Assembly: GCF_034421375.1 (NCBI RefSeq)
Contig: NZ_CP139779.1
Coordinates: forward strand, 248,001-312,000
DNA: 64,000 bases
From: Microbacterium invictum
Lineage (GTDB): Bacteria; Actinomycetota; Actinomycetes; Actinomycetales; Microbacteriaceae
Direction: 5' to 3'
The position numbers and the translations under genes are program-made. Below, piece by piece: positions 16,189 to 23,132 of this stretch (the first letter of the stretch is position 1; the number at the start of each line of letters is the position of its first letter). Under the pieces are notes generated by a model. That model did not search any database and was not told the DNA's origin. It saw only the letters and a program-made list of their open reading frames with translations.

Positions 16189-16213
16189 TATATTTTTCGG
16201 TATGCCGAAAAAT
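16189..16213 (+). promoter_or_regulatory. -10 box and metal-repressor-type operator overlapping the start codon
   Basis: TATATT (16189-16194) lies 7 nt before the ATG at 16202, predicting a leaderless mRNA. A perfect 9-bp inverted repeat ATTTTTCGG / CCGAAAAAT (16192-16200 and 16205-16213) with the spacer TATG covers the -10 box, the predicted transcription start and the ATG. Position and the Mn-type binding protein downstream fit an MntR/DtxR-family repressor site; the protein bound is inferred. Confidence 0.65.
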
Positions 16214-17137
16214 CGTGCGGCGCTCACCGGTGCGCTCCTCACGGGGATGCTGGCGCTCGCCGCGGCGCTCGCGGGATGCGCCGGCGGCGCGACCGACGGG
16301 CCTGCGGAGGACGACCGCCCGGTCGTGCTCACCACCTTCACCGTGCTCGCCGACATCGCGCAGAACGTCGCCGGTGAGCACCTGCGCGTGGAGTCGCTCA
16401 CCAAGGCGGGGGCCGAGATCCACGGGTACGAGCCGACGCCCGGCGACGTCCGCCGCGCCGCCGATGCCGACCTCATCCTCGACAACGGTCTGGGCCTGGA
16501 GGCCTGGTTCGTGCAGTTCGTCGAGTCGGTCGATGTGCCGCACGTGGTGGTCTCTGGCGGCGTCGACCCGATCGACATCTCCGGTGACGCCTACGAGGGT
16601 CTGCCGAATCCGCATGCGTGGATGAGTCCTGTGAACGCCGCGATCTACATCGACAACATCGTGGCCGCCTTCGCCGAGCTCGACCCCGACAACGCCGACG
16701 ACTACGCCGCGAACGGCGAGGCCTACGCGTCTGAGGTGCAGGCGGTCTACGACGACCTGCTCGCCGAGCTCGATGCGGTGCCCGAGGCGCAACGCGTGCT
16801 CGTCACCTGCGAGGGCGCGTTCTCGTACCTCGCGCGCGATGCCGGGCTCGACGAGGCGTACATCTGGCCGGTGAACGCCGAGCAGCAGGCGACCCCGCAG
16901 CGGATCGCCGCCGTCATCGAACGGGTCGACGCCGACGGCATCCCCTCTGTCTTCTGCGAGTCCACGGTGTCGGACCGCCCGATGCAGCAGGTCGTCGAGG
17001 CGACCGGCGCCGCCTTCGGCGGCACCCTCTACGTCGACTCCCTCTCCGAGCCCGACGGCCCCGTGCCGACCTACCTCGATCTGCTCCGCCATGACGCCGA
17101 CCTGATCGCCGCGGGGCTTCAGGGGGAGAGCGGATGA
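16202..17137 (+). CDS. Manganese-type ABC transporter substrate-binding lipoprotein
   Basis: 311 residues of the cluster A-I (TroA/PsaA) family. The signal peptide ends in the lipobox LAGC (about residue 26). Metal ligands line up with manganese binders: His in EIHGYEP, His in PNPHAWMS, Glu in CEGAFSYLA (zinc binders usually carry His here) and Asp in YVDSLSEPDG. It lacks the His-rich loop of ZnuA. First gene of a three-gene operon with overlapping ATPase and permease genes. Regulation is probably by a Mn-responsive repressor at the palindrome spanning the ATG. Iron is an alternative substrate. Confidence 0.9.
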   Translation: MPKNRAALTGALLTGMLALAAALAGCAGGATDGPAEDDRPVVLTTFTVLADIAQNVAGEHLRVESLTKAGAEIHGYEPTPGDVRRAADADLILDNGLGLEAWFVQFVESVDVPHVVVSGGVDPIDISGDAYEGLPNPHAWMSPVNAAIYIDNIVAAFAELDPDNADDYAANGEAYASEVQAVYDDLLAELDAVPEAQRVLVTCEGAFSYLARDAGLDEAYIWPVNAEQQATPQRIAAVIERVDADGIPSVFCESTVSDRPMQQVVEATGAAFGGTLYVDSLSEPDGPVPTYLDLLRHDADLIAAGLQGESG

Positions 17138-17895
17138 CGCATCCTATCGAGGTGTCGCACATCACCGTCCGCTATGGCGACGTCGTCGCGCTGCGCGACG
17201 TCTCGCTCGAGGTCGGCGCGGGTCGCGTCACGGGCCTCATCGGCATGAACGGGTCGGGCAAGTCGACCCTCTTCGCCGCGATCGTGGGGCGCCTGCGCCC
17301 CGACAGCGGCACCGTCCGCCTCGACGGTGCCGACCCGGCGACCGCCCGCCGACGCGGGCTCGTCGGGTACGTCCCGCAGTCGGAGGCGGTGGACTGGACG
17401 TTCCCGGTCTCGGTGCGCGACGTCGTGATGATGGGGCGTTACGGCCGGCTGGGTCCCACCCGCCGCGCCGCCGCCGCCGACCGCCGCGCGGTCGACGATG
17501 CCCTCGCCCGGGTCGACCTCGAGGATCTCTCCGACCGGCAGATCGGCCGCCTCTCGGGCGGCCAGCGCAAACGCGCGTTCGTCGCCCGCGCCATCGCGCA
17601 GGATGCCGGCATCCTGCTGCTGGACGAACCCTTCGCCGGGGTCGACAAGCGCTCCGAGGCGACCATCGTCGGGCTCCTCCGCGACCTCGCCGCGGCGGGC
17701 CGGACCGTCCTCGTCTCGACCCACGACCTGCACGCCCTGCCCGACCTCGCCGACGAGGCCGTGCTGCTGATGAACCGCGTCCTCTTCCACGGGCCGGTCG
17801 CCCAGGCCCTCGAGCCCGCGACGCTCGCGCGCGCGTTCGGGCTCGACGAGCAGGTCGATCAGCGGCAGCCGGCAGACGAGGGGGATGCCGCATGA
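17134..17895 (+). CDS. Manganese-type ABC transporter ATP-binding protein
   Basis: 253-residue ATPase. Walker A GMNGSGKST (residues about 36-44), signature LSGGQRKRAF (about 138), Walker B ILLLDEPFAGVD and switch His in STHDLHALP are all intact. The ATG at 17134 overlaps the stop of the binding-protein gene, and its stop overlaps the permease start. The C-terminal ~20 residues are divergent. It energises metal uptake from the cytoplasmic side. Confidence 0.93.
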   Translation: MTHPIEVSHITVRYGDVVALRDVSLEVGAGRVTGLIGMNGSGKSTLFAAIVGRLRPDSGTVRLDGADPATARRRGLVGYVPQSEAVDWTFPVSVRDVVMMGRYGRLGPTRRAAAADRRAVDDALARVDLEDLSDRQIGRLSGGQRKRAFVARAIAQDAGILLLDEPFAGVDKRSEATIVGLLRDLAAAGRTVLVSTHDLHALPDLADEAVLLMNRVLFHGPVAQALEPATLARAFGLDEQVDQRQPADEGDAA

Positions 17896-18809
17896 CCCCC
17901 CTCGACATCCTCCTCGAGCCGCTGCAGTACGACTTCATGGTGCGCGCGCTCGCCACCACGGTCGTCGCGGCGATCGTCTGCGCGCTGCTGTCGTGCTGGC
18001 TCGTGCTCGTCGGCTGGTCGCTCATGGGCGACGCGGTCTCGCACGCCGTCCTTCCGGGGGTCGTCCTCGCCTACGTCGTCGGCGCTCCGTTCGCGCTCGG
18101 CGCGCTCGTCTTCGGACTTCTCGCGGTCGCGCTCATCGGTCTTATCCGCGGCACCAGCAGGGTGAAAGAGGATGCCGCGATCGGCATCGTCTTCACGACG
18201 CTCTTCGCCCTCGGGCTCGTCCTCATCTCAGTCACCCCGAGTCAGACCGACCTCAGTCACATCATCTTCGGGAACATCCTCGGCATCTCCGACGCCGAGT
18301 TCGTACAGGTGGTCGTCCTCGCCGTCGTGGCGTTCGCGGTGCTCATCGTCAAGCGCCGCGACCTGACGCTCTACGCGTTCGACCCGACGCACGCGTTCGC
18401 GATCGGGCTGTCGCCGCGCGTTCTCGGGGCGCTGCTCCTGGGCGTGCTCGCCCTCACCGCCGTCGTCGCGCTGCAGGTGGTCGGGGTGATCCTCGTCGTT
18501 GCCATGCTCATCATCCCGGGGGCGACCGCGTACCTCCTCACCGACCGCTTCGGTCGCATGCTCGTCCTCGCCCCGGTCGTATCGGCGACGGCGTCGGTGA
18601 TCGGCATCTATCTGAGCTACTGGCTCGATGCGGCATCCGGTGGTCTGGTCGTGCTCGTGCAGGGGGCCTTCTTCACCCTGGCCTACCTCTTCGCCCCGAG
18701 GCAGGGGATCATCGGGCGCCGGATCTCCGCTCGCCGCGTTCGTCGCGAGGCGGCGTCACCCGACCGTCAGGGGGCGTCGCCCGCGAGGACCCGCACGTCC
18801 GAGCCCTGA
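17892..18809 (+). CDS. Manganese-type ABC transporter permease (ABC-3 family)
   Basis: 305-residue integral membrane protein with eight or nine hydrophobic helices, beginning PLQYDFMVRALATTVVAAIVC. Family motifs LVGWSLMGDAVSHAVLPGVV and VVGVILVVAMLIIPGATAYLL are present. It completes the metal importer; the start overlaps the ATPase stop (ATGA). Its last 43 nt overlap the 3' end of the convergent gene at 18767, an unusually long tail-to-tail coding overlap. Confidence 0.93.
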   Translation: MTPLDILLEPLQYDFMVRALATTVVAAIVCALLSCWLVLVGWSLMGDAVSHAVLPGVVLAYVVGAPFALGALVFGLLAVALIGLIRGTSRVKEDAAIGIVFTTLFALGLVLISVTPSQTDLSHIIFGNILGISDAEFVQVVVLAVVAFAVLIVKRRDLTLYAFDPTHAFAIGLSPRVLGALLLGVLALTAVVALQVVGVILVVAMLIIPGATAYLLTDRFGRMLVLAPVVSATASVIGIYLSYWLDAASGGLVVLVQGAFFTLAYLFAPRQGIIGRRISARRVRREAASPDRQGASPARTRTSEP

Positions 18810-19630
18810 CGCTCGAACCGCAGCGGCGTGCCCTCGGGGTAGCGCTCCAGCAGCTCGGCGGGCATCCCGGGCTGGACGCGGAACGACACCGATGCGCTGA
18901 ACGCGCCCACACCGCAGCCGAGGAACACCTGCCGCTGCGCCTCGCCGCCGTCGCCGACGACGAGGAGGCACTCGTCGGTGCCACCGCCTATCCACTCCTC
19001 CTTGCTCGTGAAGACGGTGAGCCCGTAGAACTCGTCGAACCCGCGGAGCGACTCCGCGGGGATGCCGAGGAAGTCGGGCGGCGTGAAGGCGGGATCGGTG
19101 GCGAGGGTGCCCACCTGCTGCCCCCCGCCGGTGCGCTCGACGGTGGTTGCGCCGGCGACGGCGATGACGGCGCCGATCGCCGCAGCGGCGACCACCGAGG
19201 CGACCCACGGAACCCGGCGACGGGGAAACCAGGCGCGAAGGGGAGGCCTCTCCTCGGCGTGTGGGACGGGGGATGCCGCGGCGTCGGCGTCGGCGGTCGG
19301 GGGCGGCGTCTCGGTGCCGGCCGTCGTCGGGGACGGCCTCTCGGCGTCGGGCGTCGTGGCGGTCAATCGTGCCGGCGCGGCGGTGGTCGTCTCGGACGGG
19401 GAAGCCGGTGCGGCCGCCGAGGCCTGTGACACCGGCCGTGGTGCCGCCGGGGTCCCCGCCACCGAAGACGCCTTCGCGGCGCCATCCGGCCGTTCGTCCT
19501 TCGCCCGCACGGCCGCCTCGAGTGCGCGCAGCCGCTCGAGCGCCTCGGGGTCGGCGTCGAGGTCCGCGCCCGGACCCCACGCGCGTTCCCGCAGGCGTCG
19601 CAGCTCGTGTTCGGCGGTGGCGTCGCTCAT
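18767..19630 (-). CDS. Hypothetical single-span membrane protein, paralogue B of a tandem pair
   Basis: 287 residues, function not recognised. Three parts: a charged N-terminal motif (ELRRLRERAWGPGADLDADPEALERLRALE, residues about 9-38), a long Ala/Thr/Pro-rich linker to about 135, one transmembrane helix (VASVVAAAAIGAVIAVAGA), and an extracytoplasmic C-terminal domain. That domain shares with its upstream neighbour the pattern SLRGFDEFYG, DECLLVV, FLGCGVGAFSAS, PGMP and GTPLRF. The ATG overlaps the neighbour's stop (ATGA), so both are co-translated. Two Cys (DECL, LGCG) are conserved in the pair and may form a disulfide. Confidence 0.8.
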   Translation of the reverse strand: MSDATAEHELRRLRERAWGPGADLDADPEALERLRALEAAVRAKDERPDGAAKASSVAGTPAAPRPVSQASAAAPASPSETTTAAPARLTATTPDAERPSPTTAGTETPPPTADADAAASPVPHAEERPPLRAWFPRRRVPWVASVVAAAAIGAVIAVAGATTVERTGGGQQVGTLATDPAFTPPDFLGIPAESLRGFDEFYGLTVFTSKEEWIGGGTDECLLVVGDGGEAQRQVFLGCGVGAFSASVSFRVQPGMPAELLERYPEGTPLRFERQGSDVRVLAGDAP

Positions 19631-20457
19631 CGCTCGGCTCCGCCCGCTTCGACGGAAACCTCCTGCCCGACGAACACGCCCACACGCGTGCCGTCGGAGA
19701 CGAACTGGATGGGCGTTCCCACCGGGAACTCGGCGATGAGGTCGCGGGGGAGGCCCGGGGCGACGGTGAACTGCGCCGAGGCGGGGAAATCCCCCGCACC
19801 GCACCCCACGAACAGGCGGCCCTGGAACGTCTGCGACTGGTAGTTGACATCGCCGCCGGCGGTGATGACGAGGCATTCGTCCGAGCCCGGCCCGAGCCAC
19901 GGCCGGTCGGTGGCCATGACGACCATCCCGTGGAAATCCTCGAAGCCGCGCACCGACCACGTCTCGGAGTCCATGAACAGCGGCGACGCGAAGTCCTCCT
20001 CGACGTTCAGCGTCGCGACCTGACGGATGCCGCCGGTGTCGGCGGCGGCACCCATCACACCGGCGGTGATGCCCGCCCCGATCACGAGGGCTCCGACGAG
20101 CGAGGCCGCCCACGTGGCAGCGGGTCGGGGGCGGTGCGGACGCGCGGGAGCGGCGTCGTCGGCCTCGCTCGCGGCATCCTCATCTTCGGGAATCAGCAGG
20201 ATGTCGGTGGCGGCGCCCGTGGCGTCGGGATGCCGCGCCGCGACGCGCGGCGCAGTCGCCGTCACCGCGGGGGGCGCCGGCGGTGACGGGGAAGGGGCGG
20301 GCAGGGCGCGGGCTTCGAGGTCGTCGAGCCGCGCGAGGGCCGCCGGGTCGAGGTGAAGGTCGGCATCGGGGCCGAAGGCGCGACGCCGGAGGGTGCGCAG
20401 TTCGGCGGCCTCGCTGTCATCGAGCGGGGCGGTGCCCCGTCGCGGACCGTCCTCCAT
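19627..20457 (-). CDS. Hypothetical single-span membrane protein, paralogue A of a tandem pair
   Basis: 276 residues, same architecture as the downstream paralogue: N-terminal ELRTLRRRAFGPDADLHLDPAALARLDDLE motif, Pro/Ala-rich linker, one membrane helix (TWAASLVGALVIGAGITAGVMG), and an extracytoplasmic domain with SVRGFEDFHGMVV, DECLVITAGG, FVGCGAGDFPAS and GTPIQF. The leaderless-type signal TAGGCT-N6-ATG precedes it (20464-20469), marking the pair's promoter. The N-terminal 'xxRAxGPDADL' motif resembles segments seen in other Microbacteriaceae hypothetical proteins; its role is unknown. Confidence 0.8.
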   Translation of the reverse strand: MEDGPRRGTAPLDDSEAAELRTLRRRAFGPDADLHLDPAALARLDDLEARALPAPSPSPPAPPAVTATAPRVAARHPDATGAATDILLIPEDEDAASEADDAAPARPHRPRPAATWAASLVGALVIGAGITAGVMGAAADTGGIRQVATLNVEEDFASPLFMDSETWSVRGFEDFHGMVVMATDRPWLGPGSDECLVITAGGDVNYQSQTFQGRLFVGCGAGDFPASAQFTVAPGLPRDLIAEFPVGTPIQFVSDGTRVGVFVGQEVSVEAGGAER

Positions 20458-20509
20458 GCCGTCAGCCTACGGCGGCGGAGGAGCGGTGGGGTCGGCGTAA
20501 CCTGCCGAT

Positions 20510-20863
20510 TCAGCCGGCGGCGGCGAGGGTGAGGGCGGGCTGGGGCTCGGGCTCAGGAGTCGGCGCGAACAGGCGCGCGTCGAGGTTGAGGCCGCCCGAG
20601 GAACTCGCCTCGTTCGCGAGTTTCTGCAGCAGGGGCCCGTCGATCTTCTCGGCGTCGACCGAGCTGAAGGTGAAGCGCAGCGGGATCGCCGGGTGCAGCC
20701 AGAGCGTCGTGCGTCCGGGCGCCTCGTCGTCGGTGTGGCGCCACGTGATGGTGAAGGATTCGTTCCGTCGGAGCTTCGTCGCCGCCAGCACCTTCACGTG
20801 CGCGAGCATGCGGTCAGGCATCGGAATTGCCTGCGTGTCGCTTCCGTAATAGAGATAACCCAT
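20510..20863 (-). CDS. DUF7882-type small protein
   Basis: 117 residues from the ATG at 20863, chosen because GAAGGAG lies 5 nt upstream; longer in-frame readings lack a ribosome site. The sequence MGYLYYGSDTQAIPMPDRMLAHVKVL, TKLRRNESFTITW and GRTTLWLHPAIPLRFTF is characteristic of the DUF7882 family, common in Microbacteriaceae and without known function. The C-terminus is a short Pro/Glu tail. Divergent from a MarR regulator with a shared ~150-bp control region, so regulation by that protein is plausible. Confidence 0.85.
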   Translation of the reverse strand: MGYLYYGSDTQAIPMPDRMLAHVKVLAATKLRRNESFTITWRHTDDEAPGRTTLWLHPAIPLRFTFSSVDAEKIDGPLLQKLANEASSSGGLNLDARLFAPTPEPEPQPALTLAAAG

Positions 20864-20957
20864 TTCCACTCCTTCGCCAGGCCCACCCAGCGTTTGGGAT
20901 CGAGGTATCGACACCGGGAGCGAGCCAATGGCGACGTGGTCAACGCTAACAGAAAAG

Positions 20958-20987
20958 TTCACCGATTTAGTTAAATTGATGTAATAC
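20958..20987 (+). promoter_or_regulatory. AT-rich promoter/operator region of the MarR gene
   Basis: TTCACC (20958-20963), 18-nt spacer, TAATAC (20982-20987). The spacer holds an AT-rich imperfect dyad (TTAGTTAAATTGATGTAA, 20967-20984), a plausible self-binding site for the MarR protein. This is the most AT-rich patch in the first 22 kb. Confidence 0.45.
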
Positions 20988-21013
20988 TCAGACGGTGAAC
21001 CCCGTCGCCCGGC

Positions 21014-21469
21014 GTGGGCACCAGGATGGAGGCGATGACCATCGCACGACAGCCATCCACGCTGCGCCGGGCCCTCTCCGGATACTTCGACGCGCGCTCG
21101 GCAGCGTTCGCGCGAGCCCGGCGAGACCTCAACATGGGGGACGGCGACGCCCGGGCACTGATGTTCATCTGCGAACGCCCAGGGGTGCGCGCGGCCGACA
21201 TCGCCGCCTATCTGGGAATCACCGCCGCTGGCGCCACGGCGCTCATCGACCGACTGGTCGAACGCGGTGTCGCGACGCGCGAGTACGACCCGGACGATCG
21301 CCGCGTCATCCGCATCAACCCCGCCATCGACCTCTCGGATGACCCGTGGTCATCGCTGTGCCGGTTCGACGACGACTTCGAGGATGCCGTGGCACTGCGC
21401 GATGTGACTCGGATCGAGGAGCTCTCGACGCTCCTCGACGACCTGACGGTCGCGGTCGCGTCCCGCTGA
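21014..21469 (+). CDS. MarR-family transcriptional regulator
   Basis: About 144-151 residues depending on start (GTG 21014, ATG 21026 or ATG 21035; the last has GGAGG close by). The winged helix-turn-helix spans residues about 45-115: ARALMFICERPGVRAADIAAYLGITAAGATALIDRLVERG, then the wing DPDDRRVIRI. N- and C-terminal helices would form the dimer interface. Divergent from the DUF7882 gene, with which it shares the control region. The effector is unknown. Confidence 0.88.
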   Translation: MGTRMEAMTIARQPSTLRRALSGYFDARSAAFARARRDLNMGDGDARALMFICERPGVRAADIAAYLGITAAGATALIDRLVERGVATREYDPDDRRVIRINPAIDLSDDPWSSLCRFDDDFEDAVALRDVTRIEELSTLLDDLTVAVASR

Positions 21470-21485
21470 GACCGCGGGTGGCGGC

Positions 21486-21866
21486 TTAGGGCTGGTCACC
21501 CTCGAGGTACTGCGCTGACTTGCGCTCGAGGAACCGGCAGAGTCGGGCGACGTAGGTGAGATCCTCGGCGAGGGCGCTGACCTGTTCGGGCGGCATCGAC
21601 ACAGGACTGTCGCGTGGTTCGAAACTCACCAGCCAGCGCGCCGAGCCGGGTTGCTCGGGTCGGATCGCGGTCGTCGTGGAGAGTCGCTCGAACTTCACCC
21701 CGACGAGCCCGGTGTCCGCTCCGTCCGCCCCGTCCTGCGGGATCACGCGCACCGTGCCCGCGAAGCCGGCGTGCTCGCCGGAGGCGAGGAACTCCTCCAA
21801 CCATGCCTGGAGGGTGGCGGCGTTGCGGAAGGGCATGAAGAACCGTTCAGATCGATGACACGTCAC
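21486..21866 (-). CDS. Hypothetical small cytoplasmic protein
   Basis: Up to 126 residues (GTG 21866); the ATG at 21836 (MPFRNAATLQAW) is a likelier start giving 116 residues, but neither has a good ribosome site. Soluble, acidic, no recognised domain. It contains LQAWLEEFLASGE near the start and a C-terminal helix (LAEDLTYVARLCRFLERKSAQYLEG). Transcribed convergent with the MarR gene, 16 bp apart. Confidence 0.6.
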   Translation of the reverse strand: MTCHRSERFFMPFRNAATLQAWLEEFLASGEHAGFAGTVRVIPQDGADGADTGLVGVKFERLSTTTAIRPEQPGSARWLVSFEPRDSPVSMPPEQVSALAEDLTYVARLCRFLERKSAQYLEGDQP

Positions 21867-21986
21867 CTGGATTATGCGTCATGTCGGGCGTTTGCGGCAC
21901 AAAATTCGCACTTGACCACAGGCAGAGCGGCGATCGGTGTGAGATCCGCGTGATTCTGTGGGGTTCGGTGAACGGCCCTTTCTCCG

Positions 21987-22448
21987 TCACGGAATGTACC
22001 TCCAGCCCTCCTCGACCGCTCGGTATGCGCAGAGGAGGATGCCGGCGGCCAGCGTCCCGGTCGCGGCCACCGCGAGCGCGGCCGGCCATCTGAGCCCGTC
22101 GACGCGCAGGACGCTCAGCGCGGCTCCGATGAGGAGCGCGAGCGCGAGAATCTGCAGGAAGACACCGAACCCGACGAGCAGCGCTGCTTCATCGTCGCGG
22201 ACCGATAACGCCAGGCTCACTGCCGCTGCGGCAGCGGAGAGAATCGCGCCGGCGCACAACAGCCCCACGACGAAGCGACCGCTGGAACAGCCGTCCCCGC
22301 GGAGGCGCCGTCCGGGGTGAGTCCGTACGGGAACGGGGGCAGACCCGTGGAGGACGCGGTCGAATGTCGGGCGGGCTTCGTCCGTGAGACGAGGTGGGGC
22401 CAGCGCTCTGGCGTCGTCGCCGGCATCCTCATCCGCGTCGATTCCCAC
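21987..22448 (-). CDS. Hypothetical small membrane protein
   Basis: 153 residues from the GTG at 22448, selected because TAGTCT lies 7 nt upstream (leaderless pattern). The N-terminal half is charged and Pro-rich. Three hydrophobic segments follow: FVVGLLCAGAILSAAAAAVSLAL, ALLVGFGVFLQILALALLIGAAL and WPAALAVAATGTLAAGILLCAY. No family recognised. Confidence 0.55.
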   Translation of the reverse strand: MGIDADEDAGDDARALAPPRLTDEARPTFDRVLHGSAPVPVRTHPGRRLRGDGCSSGRFVVGLLCAGAILSAAAAAVSLALSVRDDEAALLVGFGVFLQILALALLIGAALSVLRVDGLRWPAALAVAATGTLAAGILLCAYRAVEEGWRYIP

Positions 22449-22519
22449 GTTCAGGAGACTATTCGTCCTCGGGCATCGTGGGCCCGACCGTTGACGACGC
22501 GGGTGCCCGGGAATGAAGA

Positions 22520-22550
22520 AACCCCCGTGTGTAGAAGCCACACGAGGGTC
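22520..22550 (-). terminator. Terminator of tRNA-Phe
   Basis: On the minus strand, directly after the tRNA: ACCCTCGTGTG, loop, CACACGGGGGT, then TTTCTTC. A ~10-bp stem followed by a short T run gives a standard intrinsic terminator. Confidence 0.75.
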
Positions 22551-22554
22551 CCAG

Positions 22555-22627
22555 TGGCTCCGACGGGCGTCGATCCCGTGACCTCACGATTTTCAGTCGT
22601 GCGCTCTACCAACTGAGCTACAGAGCC
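22555..22627 (-). tRNA. tRNA-Phe (GAA)
   Basis: 73-nt cloverleaf on the minus strand: acceptor GGCTCTG/CGGAGCC, D-arm AGCTCAGTTGGTAGAGC, anticodon loop CTGAAAA with GAA, T-loop GGGATCGACGCCC. No encoded CCA. Last of three minus-strand tRNA genes. Confidence 0.95.
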
Positions 22628-22675
22628 GCGCAGCATCCGTATCGCGAACGACGCGATGCCACGTCCTAGACGAAA

Positions 22676-22695
22676 GGCCTCCTCGAAAGAAGGCC
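22676..22695 (-). terminator. Hairpin after tRNA-Asp
   Basis: Minus strand GGCCTTCT-TTCG-AGGAGGCC, an 8-bp stem (one wobble pair) with a TTCG tetraloop followed by TTTCG. It lies between tRNA-Asp and tRNA-Phe and may terminate or process the transcript. Confidence 0.6.
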
Positions 22696-22707
22696 CGCCG
22701 CTTGGAG

Positions 22708-22781
22708 CGACCCTGACGGGACTTGAACCCGCGACCTCCGCCGTGACAGGGCGGCACGCTAACCAACTGCGCTACAGGGCC
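22708..22781 (-). tRNA. tRNA-Asp (GTC)
   Basis: 74-nt cloverleaf on the minus strand: acceptor GGCCCTG/CAGGGTC, D-arm AGCGCAGTTGGTTAGCGT, anticodon loop CTGTCAC with GTC, T-arm GCGGGTTCAAGTCCCGT. No encoded CCA. Confidence 0.95.
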
Positions 22782-22808
22782 ATGCTTATTCAATTGTGCC
22801 TTACGGAG

Positions 22809-22881
22809 TGACCCCAACGGGATTCGAACCCGTGCTACCGCCGTGAAAGGGCGGCGTCCTAGGCCGCTAAACGATGGGGCC
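22809..22881 (-). tRNA. tRNA-Glu (TTC)
   Basis: 73-nt cloverleaf on the minus strand: acceptor GGCCCCA/TGGGGTC, anticodon loop CTTTCAC with TTC, T-arm CACGGGTTCGAATCCCGTT. No encoded CCA. First gene of the Glu-Asp-Phe cluster. Confidence 0.95.
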
Positions 22882-23063
22882 GATGAACGAACCCGGAGGC
22901 TCACTCGCCGACGCCCAAGCATACGCAATCCCCGACGCTTGCGCCAATCGAGCCATCGGATGCCGCGCAGACCCGCGCGTCGCGCGAGTGTGTGCGCCCG
23001 TCGAAGGGGACACTGTCCCCGACGACCGACCGGACTCGACCCCTTCGATTCCGGTGATCACCG

Positions 23064-23091
23064 TTGCGATTGTGACTGATGTTGCTAGTGT
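23064..23091 (+). promoter_or_regulatory. Candidate promoter of the M23 peptidase gene
   Basis: TTGCGA (23064-23069), 16-nt spacer, TAGTGT (23086-23091), about 40 nt before the GTG start. It lies in a 251-bp gap after tRNA-Glu where nothing else was recognised. Confidence 0.4.
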
Positions 23092-23132
23092 GATGCACGT
23101 CTACTTCTGCCTGTGTGCGAAGGAGAGGGCCT

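Noticed and set aside
16070..17092. N-terminal extension of the deacetylase into the transporter gene
   Set aside because: The open frame continues upstream, but GGAGGGG before the ATG at 16069 and the membrane-anchor position fix the start.
16202..18809. Zinc (ZnuABC) importer
   Set aside because: The third metal ligand is Glu in CEGAF, as in manganese binders, and the His-rich loop of ZnuA is absent.
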